64,000 bases of DNA from the NCBI GenBank assembly GCA_052246295.1, contig JBQQCO010000015.1, one strand, 5' to 3'. This DNA is from Piscibacillus sp052246295. GTDB lineage: Bacteria > Bacillota > Bacilli > Bacillales > Alkalibacillaceae. A program made the position numbers and the translations under genes. A model generated the notes under the pieces. That model was not told where the DNA came from, ran no database searches, and saw nothing but the letters and a program-made list of their open reading frames with translations. Below, one piece after another: positions 25,238-33,571 of this stretch (position 1 is its first letter; the number at the start of each line of letters is the position of its first letter).

Positions 25238-25825
25238 TTAGTCGTCACATTTAGCGCTCGCACCTGCTACAGAAGGATTTCTTCTCCATTCCGAAACCGG
25301 TAAAGCTCTTACTGGATCTAAACAAGCGATTGCCATAAATTCACATAAGTCTACAGTGATACAAATACCTGTGCGCTGAAGGTTTCTGATAGAATTTCCT
25401 CTGAAATAGTCACAAACGTCGTCTCCACCGGAACCAGGAGTTTGACCTCCCATGTTTACTGGAAGTAGTAATTCAAGTTCCGCACAACAGTTTTTCTTCA
25501 CCTTACTAACACGGAATACAGGAGTTTCAATACAATCGAATTCTGTAAACGTGTTTTGGCCTTGAGTTCGTTGTACAGTAATAACGCTTTTTCCAATAAA
25601 CTCGTCACAGTCACCTTTACAGTATAAAATGAATGGAACGGTGTCATTATTAGTAGTCGGACCAGTTGTTGGTGATAGTAAGTCATTAATTGACTGTTTA
25701 CATCCGGTATCACAACCTTGACCTCTACCCGCTACTTCATCTTGTGCTGCAGCAATTTTAGCTACCGTTTTACAAACACATTTGTTGTTTTTGCAATCAA
25801 AATCGTTGCAATTATCTTCAAACAT
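25238..25825 (-). CDS. CotY/CotZ-like spore coat (crust/exosporium) protein
   Basis: A 195-residue cysteine-rich protein. The N-terminal CxCKTVAKIAAAQDEV, the CDTGCKQSINDLL segment, TVPFILYCK, and the late KKNCCAELELLLPV and ICITVDLCEFMAIACLDPV motifs match the CotY/CotZ family that self-assembles into disulfide-linked crust or exosporium layers. The glycine/proline patch TPGSGG and the extended acidic N-terminus differ from B. subtilis. The start ATG follows GAGAGGTGAG. A SigK-like promoter lies upstream, fitting late mother-cell expression. It is a lone copy here, away from the usual cotVWXYZ cluster. Confidence 0.88.
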   Translation of the reverse strand: MFEDNCNDFDCKNNKCVCKTVAKIAAAQDEVAGRGQGCDTGCKQSINDLLSPTTGPTTNNDTVPFILYCKGDCDEFIGKSVITVQRTQGQNTFTEFDCIETPVFRVSKVKKNCCAELELLLPVNMGGQTPGSGGDDVCDYFRGNSIRNLQRTGICITVDLCEFMAIACLDPVRALPVSEWRRNPSVAGASAKCDD

Positions 25826-25857
25826 TTATTCTCACCTCTCTTTTCATGGTTACAATA

Positions 25858-25884
25858 TAAAATATGTTGGGGCTCTAAAAGTGT
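25858..25884 (-). promoter_or_regulatory. SigK-type promoter for the CotY/CotZ-like gene
   Basis: On the minus strand, AC, a 16-base spacer, then CATATTTTA match the SigK consensus (mAC ... CATANNNTA). It sits 33 bases upstream of the start codon of a coat gene of the class known to depend on SigK. Confidence 0.6.
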
Positions 25885-25999
25885 ATAGGTCTTTGCTAGA
25901 TATTTTTGGATTTTTAAAATCTATAGAAAAACACCCCCTTTGGAGTCGAAATTTGTTATCATGGAATAATAGAAAAGATATGTCATTGGAGGAGTCTGT

Positions 26000-26647
26000 A
26001 TGGGGGAATACCATGTACCTTTTATTGCTGTAGAGGGCCCTATTGGCGTCGGGAAAACCTCATTATCCAACAAGATTGCACAACATTTCTACTTTCATTT
26101 ACTTAAAGAAATTGTCGAAGAAAATCCTTTTTTAGGTAAGTTCTATGACAATATTGAAGAGTGGAGTTTTCAAACAGAAATGTTCTTTTTGTGTAATCGA
26201 TATAAGCAACTAGAGGATATTGAAAAACATTACTTACAACAAAGCAAGCCTGTTGTGTCTGATTATCATATATATAAAAATATGATTTTTGCTAAACGAA
26301 CATTAAATGAAAAACAGTTCAATAAATATGAACAAATTTTTCATACGTTAACGGATGATATGCCTAAACCTAATGTCATGATTTACTTACACGCAAGCCT
26401 TGACACATTATTAGATCGGATTAGAAAACGGGGTAGGGAAGTTGAGAAGAATATTCAAGCAGATTATTTAATGCAGCTATCTAAGGATTATGATCAATTC
26501 ATGTATGAGTTTGAAGCTAATAATCCTGACATCCCTGTCATTCGCTTAAATGGAGATGACCTTGATTTTGTAAAACATCAAGACGATCTCGATTATATAT
26601 TATCTATTGTTGAGAAGCATATTGAAAAAGGAGAAGTTGTTACATGA
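26000..26647 (+). CDS. dgk: Deoxyguanosine kinase Dgk
   Basis: Phosphorylates deoxyguanosine for salvage. The 215-residue protein has the P-loop GPIGVGKTS near residues 10-18, the EIVEENPFLGKFYDNIEEW segment close to B. subtilis Dgk, the DYHIYKN motif, and the lid RIRKRGREVEK. The ATG follows GGAGGAG. It overlaps dck by four bases (ATGA). Its position beside dck and serS is conserved, but its other neighbour yaaH is 22 kb away here. Confidence 0.94.
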   Translation: MGEYHVPFIAVEGPIGVGKTSLSNKIAQHFYFHLLKEIVEENPFLGKFYDNIEEWSFQTEMFFLCNRYKQLEDIEKHYLQQSKPVVSDYHIYKNMIFAKRTLNEKQFNKYEQIFHTLTDDMPKPNVMIYLHASLDTLLDRIRKRGREVEKNIQADYLMQLSKDYDQFMYEFEANNPDIPVIRLNGDDLDFVKHQDDLDYILSIVEKHIEKGEVVT

Positions 26648-27315
26648 ATGTCTATGACAGATATGGGGTTCCTAGTGATGCCGTTATCACAATCGCAGGA
26701 ACAGTAGGGGTAGGAAAATCAACGATGACGAACGCATTAGCTAGTGCTCTTAACTTTCGCACATCATTTGAGAAAGTCGACGGAAACCCTTATTTAGATA
26801 AATTTTATAAAGACTTCGAACGTTGGAGTTTTCACCTTCAAGTCTATTTCTTAGCTGAACGTTTCAAAGAGCAGAAAAGAATCTTTGAATACGGGGGCGG
26901 GTTTATTCAAGACCGTTCGATTTATGAAGATACAGGTATTTTCGCTAAAATGCACCGTGAAAAAGGGACGATGACGGAAACAGATTATAATACTTATAAA
27001 AGTTTATTTGATGCGATGGTTATGACGCCATACTTCCCGCATCCTGACTTATTAATCTATCTAGAAGGATCTTTTGAAGATGTTTTAGATCGACTTAAAA
27101 GTAGAGGTCGCCAAATGGAACAAGATACACCAATTGAGTATTGGCGTGAAATGTATGATCGTTATGAAGATTGGGTTAATAACTTCAATACATGTCCTGT
27201 TATGAGAATTAATATTAATGATTATGATTTATTTAATAACGATCAATCGATTGAGCCAATCCTTGAACGTGTAGGGCATTTCATACAAACATCTAGAAAT
27301 TATATTAAAGCTTAA
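26644..27315 (+). CDS. dck: Deoxyadenosine/deoxycytidine kinase Dck
   Basis: A 223-residue nucleoside kinase for dA/dC salvage. The P-loop is GTVGVGKST (about 19-27), followed by NPYLDKFYKDFERWSFHLQ, the QDRSIYED motif and the lid RLKSRGRQME. These match the B. subtilis dck product. Its start overlaps the dgk stop, so the kinases are translationally coupled. The terminator downstream forms one edge of repeat element copy 1. Confidence 0.94.
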   Translation: MNVYDRYGVPSDAVITIAGTVGVGKSTMTNALASALNFRTSFEKVDGNPYLDKFYKDFERWSFHLQVYFLAERFKEQKRIFEYGGGFIQDRSIYEDTGIFAKMHREKGTMTETDYNTYKSLFDAMVMTPYFPHPDLLIYLEGSFEDVLDRLKSRGRQMEQDTPIEYWREMYDRYEDWVNNFNTCPVMRININDYDLFNNDQSIEPILERVGHFIQTSRNYIKA

Positions 27316-27320
27316 TGTAT

Positions 27321-27620
27321 AGAGGCTCAAACAAACCCACTGAAGAAGACGAGTATTGGGGGTAAAATCACCCTAATACTCGTCTTCTTTTTTGCTACGT
27401 CAAAATGCTTCGCTTTCCGCAGGCACGGCTTCAACTTCCCCAAACTCACTTACGTTCGTTTGGGGTGATTATCAGCTCGTGCTGTTCTGCGACGACCTGG
27501 ACGGTCTAGTGTCGGCGTTGACCATAGGACGTGGCCGTTTTTAGCCGACCAGAAGTCTTGCATTTTGACTACGATAATAACATTCAATATTCGTTTTACT
27601 ATAAGCTATTTTTCTGTTAT
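27321..27620. repeat. GC-rich intergenic repeat element, copy 1
   Basis: About 300 bp that fill the gap between dck and the M23 peptidase gene. In inverted orientation it matches the element at 33572-33954 over most of its length, sharing for example GGACGGTCTAGTGTCGGCGT, GTTTGGGG and GCGGAAAGCGAAGCATTTTG. The left end keeps AGAGGCT of the terminal repeat; the right end is degenerate. A strong hairpin at its left end doubles as the dck terminator. No ORF in it is credible. Confidence 0.8.
27344..27393 (+). terminator. Terminator after dck (part of repeat copy 1)
   Basis: Arms AAGAAGACGAGTATTGGGGGT and ACCCTAATACTCGTCTTCTT are followed by TTTTT. The equivalent hairpin recurs at 33876-33923 in the second element. 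Confidence 0.85.
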
Positions 27621-27630
27621 ACCAACCTTT

Positions 27631-28548
27631 TTATTCATCCAAAGCATTTTGTATATACGTCATAAACGGATATGGATCGACTCGTTCTCCATCTTCTAAT
27701 ACTTCATAATGTAAATGAACACCTGTACTTCGCCCAGTGGATCCCATAAGTCCAATTAGCTGTCCTTGCTTCACTTGGTCACCTTTTTGAACATGAATAT
27801 CATTTAAATGACTATAACGAGTTTTATAAGCATGTCCATGGTTTATAAGAACCGACTTTCCATAAGCCCCGTTCCATCCAGCAAACTCTACCACACCGTG
27901 TCCTGTTGAGTATATTTCAGTATCTAGTGGACCAGCTAAATCAATACCACCATGAAAAGAACTCACATTCGTAAATGGATCTGTCCTGTAGCCAAAGGCG
28001 GAGCTAACCACTTCAGTGTCTGCCGGCCAATAGATTGGCGTTCGTTTAAGGTCTTGAGTAACTTGATTCATATCTTGTACAGCTGTTTGATAACTAGCAA
28101 CTAACTTTGAGAATTCTTCACTTATACTGCTGTAATCTCGATTGATTTTAAAATCAGATGATTTAACAAGACCTTCTTCTAAACCACCCTGTGGTCCTTC
28201 TGAGAATGCTGCTATACGGCCAGGATTTAGTTCTGAGACTAAATCATTCATCTGTTCTTCTAAAGCGCGTAGCTCAATTAATTGACGTGCTATCGTATGC
28301 TTTTCTTCTTCATACTGCAAAATTTTTTCATGTTGTGTTTGAAAACGTTGGTTAAGTTCTTGTACATGAGACTGTAATGCCTCATTTTCATTTACTTGCT
28401 GGCTAATGACATAAACCATCATTCCAACACTAAGGAGTGAAGTACTCACCAAAACTCCTATACTATAACCTACAAACTTAGATAAATATAACTGCTTGAT
28501 TGATGTTTTACCATCGGAGATTATAATTTGCCACTCTCTTGGATGCAT
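27631..28548 (-). CDS. M23 family metallopeptidase, membrane-anchored
   Basis: A 305-residue LytM-type endopeptidase. It has a cytoplasmic N-terminus, one TM helix (about 27-49), a coiled-coil stalk (about 52-110) and a C-terminal M23 domain. The zinc motif is HGGIDLAGP (near residue 198) and GVHLHYEV (near 280). It should act on cell-wall cross-links outside the membrane, or serve as a wall-hydrolase activator. The proximal His-Gly-Gly-Ile-Asp and distal His-Leu-His residues are intact, so activity is plausible. It is not between dck and the tRNA-Ser gene in B. subtilis, so it is an insertion relative to that map. Confidence 0.88.
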   Translation of the reverse strand: MHPREWQIIISDGKTSIKQLYLSKFVGYSIGVLVSTSLLSVGMMVYVISQQVNENEALQSHVQELNQRFQTQHEKILQYEEEKHTIARQLIELRALEEQMNDLVSELNPGRIAAFSEGPQGGLEEGLVKSSDFKINRDYSSISEEFSKLVASYQTAVQDMNQVTQDLKRTPIYWPADTEVVSSAFGYRTDPFTNVSSFHGGIDLAGPLDTEIYSTGHGVVEFAGWNGAYGKSVLINHGHAYKTRYSHLNDIHVQKGDQVKQGQLIGLMGSTGRSTGVHLHYEVLEDGERVDPYPFMTYIQNALDE

Positions 28549-28620
28549 AACTTCTCATACCCCTGTGCACTTTTTATCTTATCTTTTGATATTTTTGCTA
28601 TTTTATCCAAAAAAGGGCAT

Positions 28621-28648
28621 AAAAAAATGGCTACAATTAATGTAACCA
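28621..28648 (-). terminator. Terminator after tRNA-Ser
   Basis: On the minus strand GGTTACA-TTAAT-TGTAGCC is followed by ATTTTTTT, 17 bases past the tRNA 3' end. Confidence 0.75.
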
Positions 28649-28664
28649 TGAATTATTATATGTA

Positions 28665-28757
28665 TGGCGGAGGAGGAGGGATTCGAACCCCCGCGGGCCG
28701 TGAAGCCCCTGGCGGTTTTCAAGACCGCTCCCTTCAGCCGGACTTGGGTACTCCTCC
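28665..28757 (-). tRNA. tRNA-Ser(UGA)
   Basis: A 93-nt class II tRNA with acceptor GGAGGAG/CTCCTCC, discriminator G and encoded CCA. The anticodon loop CTTGAAA in the CGGT/ACCG stem gives anticodon TGA (UCN reader). The long variable arm CAGGGGCTTCACGGCCC and T-arm GGGGGTTCGAATCCC are clear. It lies downstream of serS on the same strand, as in B. subtilis (trnSL-Ser1). Confidence 0.97.
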
Positions 28758-28863
28758 GTGTGAGCTGACAAAAATAAATATATCATACGATTCGACAGCA
28801 CGCAACATATTCTATAGATTTTTTTATTTTCTGTCTTTTTAGTAAGATGTTTATATAAAACTT

Positions 28864-28896
28864 TAAAGAGGTGCGCTTATCGCACACCTCTTTTTA
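28864..28896. terminator. Terminator after serS
   Basis: Stem AAAGAGGTGCG / CGCACACCTCTTT between serS and the tRNA gene. The U-run is better on the plus strand, so it may be leaky toward the tRNA. Confidence 0.65.
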
Positions 28897-30174
28897 TTAA
28901 CGCTCAATGCGTTCTTTATTACCCATATATGGACGTAATACTTCCGGAATTGTAACTGAACCGTCTGCTTCTTGATAATTTTCTAAGATTGCAGCAACTG
29001 TACGACCGACAGCTAAACCTGATCCATTTAATGTATGAACGAATTCTGGTTTCGCTTTTGCATCACGACGGAAACGGATTCCCGCGCGGCGAGCTTGGAA
29101 TGCTTCGAAGTTAGAGCAAGAAGAAATTTCACGGTACGTACCACTACTTGGCAGCCACACCTCAATATCGTACTTCTTAGCTGCTGTGAAGCCCAAATCA
29201 CCTGTACACATACTCATAACCCTGTATGGTAATTTAAGAAGCTGTAGAATCTTCTCAGCGTGTCCTGTTAACACTTCCAAAGTATCATAAGAGTCTTCAG
29301 GTTTTACTAAATGAACAAGCTCAATTTTATTAAATTGATGTTGACGAATTAACCCTCTTGTATCGCGTCCTGCAGATCCCGCTTCAGAACGGAAATTAGC
29401 ACTATAGGCCGCAAACTTCTTAGGTAAGTCATCAACAGATAAAATTTCATCACGATGATAGTTCGTCACAGGCACTTCTGCAGTTGGAATTAAGTAATAA
29501 TCCCAATCCTCAAGCTTAAAGACATCCTCAGTAAATTTAGGGAATTGGCCAGTGCCTTTTAAGCTTTCTGTATTAACCATCTGCGGTGGCATCATTTCTT
29601 TGTATCCATGTTCATCCACTTGGTAATCCATCATAAAATTGATTAATGCACGTTCAAGACGTGCTCCTAGTCCTTTATAAAATGCGAAGCGGCTTCCCGT
29701 CACTTTTGAAGCACGTTCAAAATCAACAATATCTAACTCTGTTGCAACATCCCAGTGTGGCTTTTCATCGAAATCAAACTGACGAACATCCCCCCACTTG
29801 CGAACTTCAACGTTGTCATCCTCATCTTCACCAATAGGTGTTGATTCATGAGGAATGTTAGGGATTGATAATAATAGTTCGTTTAACTTCTCCTCAACCT
29901 CTTTTAAGTTCGTATCGATTTCCTTAATGCGATCACCAACTTCACGCATTTCCTTAATTAAGTGCTCAGCATCTTGTTTTTCTTTCTTCATTTGAGAAAT
30001 TTCTTTAGAAACCTCATTACGGCGAGCTTTTAATTCTTCTGATTCTTGAATATACTCACGTCTTTTTTGATCCCATTCTTGAAAATGATCAAGGTCAGTT
30101 AAGTCTTCTCCACGGTGTTGTAACTTTGCTTTAACGTCATCAAAATTTTGTCTTAAGTACTTTAAATCAAGCAT
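28897..30174 (-). CDS. serS: Seryl-tRNA synthetase
   Basis: Charges tRNA-Ser. The 425-residue class II synthetase has the N-terminal long coiled-coil arm (about residues 28-100, rich in Lys/Glu) that grips the tRNA variable arm. Motif 2 FRSEAGSAGRDTRGLIRQHQF and motif 3 GSGLAVGRTVAAILENYQ are complete; they are shown here only in part (GLIRQHQF, GLAVGRTVAA). The ATG follows AAGGAGG. It is preceded by a T-box leader and is not in an operon with pdxT, which ends 294 bases upstream. Confidence 0.96.
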   Translation of the reverse strand: MLDLKYLRQNFDDVKAKLQHRGEDLTDLDHFQEWDQKRREYIQESEELKARRNEVSKEISQMKKEKQDAEHLIKEMREVGDRIKEIDTNLKEVEEKLNELLLSIPNIPHESTPIGEDEDDNVEVRKWGDVRQFDFDEKPHWDVATELDIVDFERASKVTGSRFAFYKGLGARLERALINFMMDYQVDEHGYKEMMPPQMVNTESLKGTGQFPKFTEDVFKLEDWDYYLIPTAEVPVTNYHRDEILSVDDLPKKFAAYSANFRSEAGSAGRDTRGLIRQHQFNKIELVHLVKPEDSYDTLEVLTGHAEKILQLLKLPYRVMSMCTGDLGFTAAKKYDIEVWLPSSGTYREISSCSNFEAFQARRAGIRFRRDAKAKPEFVHTLNGSGLAVGRTVAAILENYQEADGSVTIPEVLRPYMGNKERIER

Positions 30175-30200
30175 GATAATCCTCCTTATTTTTTTACGAA

Positions 30201-30425
30201 ATAAAAAACTCGCCCCTAAAGAAAAGGGACGAGTTGTATACCCGCGTTACCACCCTTGTTGAAGAAGCCAACACTTCTTCCAACTCGGAAGCTTTAACGG
30301 CGCTTGACCGGGTTAGCTTACTCTTTCGTTCGGCTAACCTGCTCAGGGATGGATTCATTAAGGTCTTTTACTGGTTCGCACCTACCACCAGCTCTCTGAA
30401 AAAAGATCATTAATTACTATTTCCC
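30201..30425 (-). promoter_or_regulatory. T-box riboswitch leader of serS
   Basis: The conserved T-box AAGGGTGGTAACGCGGG is at 30241-30258 on the minus strand, followed by an intrinsic terminator (ACTCGTCCC / GGGGCGAGT plus T-run, 30201-30235). The stem I features AGAGAGCTGGTGGTAGGTG and GAACCAG are at about 30376-30401. The specifier loop reads GAATCCATCCC, giving a UCC (Ser) codon at 30353-30351. Uncharged tRNA-Ser should favour the antiterminator and allow serS transcription. Confidence 0.9.
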
Positions 30426-30467
30426 ATCAGTGCAATTAACTATTTGTATAATAATATAACTTTATTT

Positions 30468-31061
30468 TTATTGAGCTGCAAGTTTTAACTTACTGTTTTT
30501 CACCATTTCAACAAAATATTGAGTTAATCGATGGTCATCTGTTAGTTCAGGGTGAAATGCTGCGGCTAAATAATGACCTTGTTGAGCAGCAACAATTTGA
30601 CCGTTGTAAGTCGCTAATACCTCTGTATCACCTTTCACCTCTACAATATGAGGTGCTCGAATAAATACAGCTTCAAAATCATCGGCTACTTCTTTTACTT
30701 CAAGCTTCGTTTCAAAGCTTTCACGTTGACGACCAAATGCATTACGTTCGACAACCATATCCATTAATTGAAGATGCGCATGACTTTGACCATTTATTTC
30801 AGTTGCTAATAAAATAAGACCCGCACATGTTCCGAAAATTGGCTTACCTGATTGTCCAAATTCTTTCAATGCCTCAAAGAATTCATAACGATCTATCAAA
30901 CGTCTCATTGTGGTACTCTCACCACCAGGTATAATCAACCCATCGACTTCATCTAGTTGCTCTTTTTTCTTTACGATTAATGCTTCATGGCCACAAGATT
31001 CAATGGAATGCTTATGTTCTCTAAATGCACCTTGTAACCCTAATACACCAATTTTAAGCAT
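30468..31061 (-). CDS. pdxT: Pyridoxal 5'-phosphate synthase glutaminase subunit PdxT
   Basis: Releases ammonia from glutamine for PdxS. The 197-residue class I amidotransferase has the triad Cys79 (GTCAG), His170 and Glu172 (FHPEL), at the numbering of B. subtilis PdxT. The oxyanion segment PGGEST is at 46-51. It lies 12 bases after pdxS on the same strand, so the two subunits are cotranscribed. Confidence 0.96.
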   Translation of the reverse strand: MLKIGVLGLQGAFREHKHSIESCGHEALIVKKKEQLDEVDGLIIPGGESTTMRRLIDRYEFFEALKEFGQSGKPIFGTCAGLILLATEINGQSHAHLQLMDMVVERNAFGRQRESFETKLEVKEVADDFEAVFIRAPHIVEVKGDTEVLATYNGQIVAAQQGHYLAAAFHPELTDDHRLTQYFVEMVKNSKLKLAAQ

Positions 31062-31073
31062 TAGGATTCTCCT

Positions 31074-31958
31074 TTATTCGCTACGATCCTGCATACGATC
31101 AGACTCTGTTAATGTTGACATTTCAATACCTGGCATTGCTGTACCTAAACCTTTTGAAAGCTCACCAATTAATTTATAGTCATCATAATGAGTTGTTGCT
31201 TCAACAATAGATCTTGCAAATCGTTCAGGATTATCTGATTTGAAGATTCCAGAACCTACAAAGACACCGTCAGCCCCTAGTTGCATCATAAGTGCTGCAT
31301 CTGCAGGTGTTGCAATACCACCCGCTGCAAAGTTTACAACAGGAAGACGTCCATTCTCACGAATATCAAGTAGTACTTCATAAGATGCACCATTTTCTTT
31401 GGCATAAACCATTAATTCGTCTTCAGCCATATTCGAAACTTCTTTAATTTGTTTTTGAACTTCACGCATATGACGAACCGCTTCAACGATATTGCCTGTA
31501 CCAGGTTCACCTTTTGTACGAAGCATTGATGCGCCTTCGCCAATACGACGAACTGCTTCTCCTAAATTACGACAACCACAAACAAATGGAACTGTATAAT
31601 CACGCTTATTAATATGATAAATTTCATCAGCTGGTGTTAATACTTCACTCTCGTCAATGTAATCAACACCCATAGCCTCTAATACTCGTGCTTCAACAAT
31701 ATGACCAATACGAGCTTTAGCCATTACTGGAATGGAAACGGCATTCATAACTTCTTCAACGATTGTTGGGTCTGCCATACGTGCAACACCACCTGCTGCA
31801 CGAATATCAGCAGGGACACGCTCTAATGCCATAACAGCCACTGCGCCCGCTTCTTCTGCAATTTTAGCCTGCTCTGCATTCACAACGTCCATAATGACGC
31901 CGCCTTTTTGCATTTCAGCCATACCTCTTTTAACTCGATCTGTACCTACTTGACTCAT
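31074..31958 (-). CDS. pdxS: Pyridoxal 5'-phosphate synthase lyase subunit PdxS
   Basis: Condenses ribose 5-phosphate, glyceraldehyde 3-phosphate and ammonia to PLP. It is a 294-residue (beta/alpha)8 barrel with the two catalytic lysines at Lys81 (MAKARIGH) and Lys149 (RTKGEPGTG). The phosphate-binding loop FAAGGIATPADA is present. The ATG follows AGGGGGAG. It lies 28 bases after dacA in the same direction, giving the conserved dacA-pdxS-pdxT order. Confidence 0.97.
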   Translation of the reverse strand: MSQVGTDRVKRGMAEMQKGGVIMDVVNAEQAKIAEEAGAVAVMALERVPADIRAAGGVARMADPTIVEEVMNAVSIPVMAKARIGHIVEARVLEAMGVDYIDESEVLTPADEIYHINKRDYTVPFVCGCRNLGEAVRRIGEGASMLRTKGEPGTGNIVEAVRHMREVQKQIKEVSNMAEDELMVYAKENGASYEVLLDIRENGRLPVVNFAAGGIATPADAALMMQLGADGVFVGSGIFKSDNPERFARSIVEATTHYDDYKLIGELSKGLGTAMPGIEMSTLTESDRMQDRSE

Positions 31959-31985
31959 AAATGAACTCCCCCTAATTGTTTATCT

Positions 31986-33311
31986 TTAATTAAATAGGCC
32001 TTTTATGCTTCCGAATAAATCTACAAAGAAATCACCTATTGCTTTTAACATTAAAACAAACCAGTTGGATTTATCAACCCCATCAGACGTTACTAATGGT
32101 ACTGAAACCTCATCACCTTCTGTTAAGTGACCGTAATCTTCATCACCATTATTTACTAGAACAACTTTACCAACTTCAGTGCCTGCTTCAAACGGTGCCT
32201 CTAATTCACCATTCTCATTTAAAACTTCTTCATCAAATTCAAAAGTTGCAGAATAATTTCCTTCTTCACCTTTTTCAACTAATTTTTCAATCGCTTGTGA
32301 AGCTTCAACGTTAACTGTTTTTTCCTTACCTTTAGCAACAGGTATCGTTGAGTCATCTTCAAGTTGGAACCCTTCTTCAACTAACGTCGTACGTTCAAAA
32401 TTATCGAATCCATGATCTAATAGTTTAGCTGTTTGGATAAAACGAGCTTCAATGCTATCAGTTCTCATAACAACTGAAATAAGACGTTGACCATTACGTT
32501 CTGCCGTACCAGTAAATGTATAACCAGCTAAGTCAGTGTGGCCTGTTTTTAATCCGTCTAGACCTTCATAAGAAAACTGCTGGAAGTTCTGGCTTTCATG
32601 TCCTGGTAACATCCAGTTCCAGTTAGTCATATTATGTCCTTCAAACTCTTTAAAAGGCGTACTAGATACATCTAATACTTCGCGATAATCCTTTATTAAA
32701 TGATAAGCTAATTTAGCTGTATCACGTGCAGACATCATATTTTCACCTTGTGGGTCTGTACCTTCTGGGTAATCATCACCTAAAGATGTATTACTTAATC
32801 CAGATGAATTTACAAACTCATAGTCCGTCATCCCTAGCTCTTCAGCTTTAGCATTCATCATTTGAACAAACTCACCTTCAGAACCAGCAATGAGCTCTGC
32901 TAAGGCTATCGTAGTCGCATTATCTGAATAGATCACCATAGCATCATATAATTCTTTAACAGTATATGGGTGGTCTTGACGGAGACCCACACCTGAAAAA
33001 TTATTATTTGCAGAAATCTTATATGCATATTCACTAATCTCGGTTTCAGTATCCCAAGATAAATCACCGTTATTAATCGCTTCTAATACTAAGTACTCTG
33101 TCATCATTTTTGTCATACTTGCAGGCGGTAATGACATGTCAGCGTTTTTCGCAAATAAAACATCACCAGATTCAAAATCAACAAGAATTGCTGATTCAGC
33201 TTCTACATCAAATGAATTTGCACTTGCTGCAAGTGGCGCAATATATAATGAGCTTAAAGCAAAAATTGCAATCATAAACCAAATTCTTATTTTGTGTAAG
33301 TTACTTCTCAT
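31986..33311 (-). CDS. dacA: D-alanyl-D-alanine carboxypeptidase DacA (PBP5)
   Basis: Trims D-Ala from peptidoglycan pentapeptides on the outer membrane face. The 441-residue precursor has a signal peptide (cleavage likely after ASA, about residue 31), then the serine peptidase domain with Ser65-x-x-Lys68 (ASMTK), Ser129-Asp-Asn131 and KTG (GLKTGHTD). The PBP5 C-terminal beta domain follows, with an amphipathic anchor ending FVDLFGSIKGLFN. The ATG at 33311 is seven bases after GGGGGA; the ATG at 33326 has no ribosome site. guaB, its neighbour in B. subtilis, is absent. Confidence 0.95.
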   Translation of the reverse strand: MRSNLHKIRIWFMIAIFALSSLYIAPLAASANSFDVEAESAILVDFESGDVLFAKNADMSLPPASMTKMMTEYLVLEAINNGDLSWDTETEISEYAYKISANNNFSGVGLRQDHPYTVKELYDAMVIYSDNATTIALAELIAGSEGEFVQMMNAKAEELGMTDYEFVNSSGLSNTSLGDDYPEGTDPQGENMMSARDTAKLAYHLIKDYREVLDVSSTPFKEFEGHNMTNWNWMLPGHESQNFQQFSYEGLDGLKTGHTDLAGYTFTGTAERNGQRLISVVMRTDSIEARFIQTAKLLDHGFDNFERTTLVEEGFQLEDDSTIPVAKGKEKTVNVEASQAIEKLVEKGEEGNYSATFEFDEEVLNENGELEAPFEAGTEVGKVVLVNNGDEDYGHLTEGDEVSVPLVTSDGVDKSNWFVLMLKAIGDFFVDLFGSIKGLFN

Positions 33312-33571
33312 TCTGTCTTCCCCCATCGAAATTCTTTTACGTCATTATTATACATTATTTATTAGACAAGCACATTGGTAAATTAGACAAATTAACTAAA
33401 TTGAAATATTTAATAACGTAAACCCTCTTAAATTGAACATTTTAGCACAAAAAATAATCTACTATAATGTCTATAAAAATTCTGAACAACTCTAACTTAG
33501 AGCGACACTTGAACCTATTTCACGTACAATTTCCCGATGCCCTGTAATATATCGACAAATCTAGATTTAAA

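Noticed and set aside
28528..28842. 104-codon plus-strand ORF
   Set aside because: It is antisense through the tRNA-Ser gene; its residues are translations of tRNA sequence.
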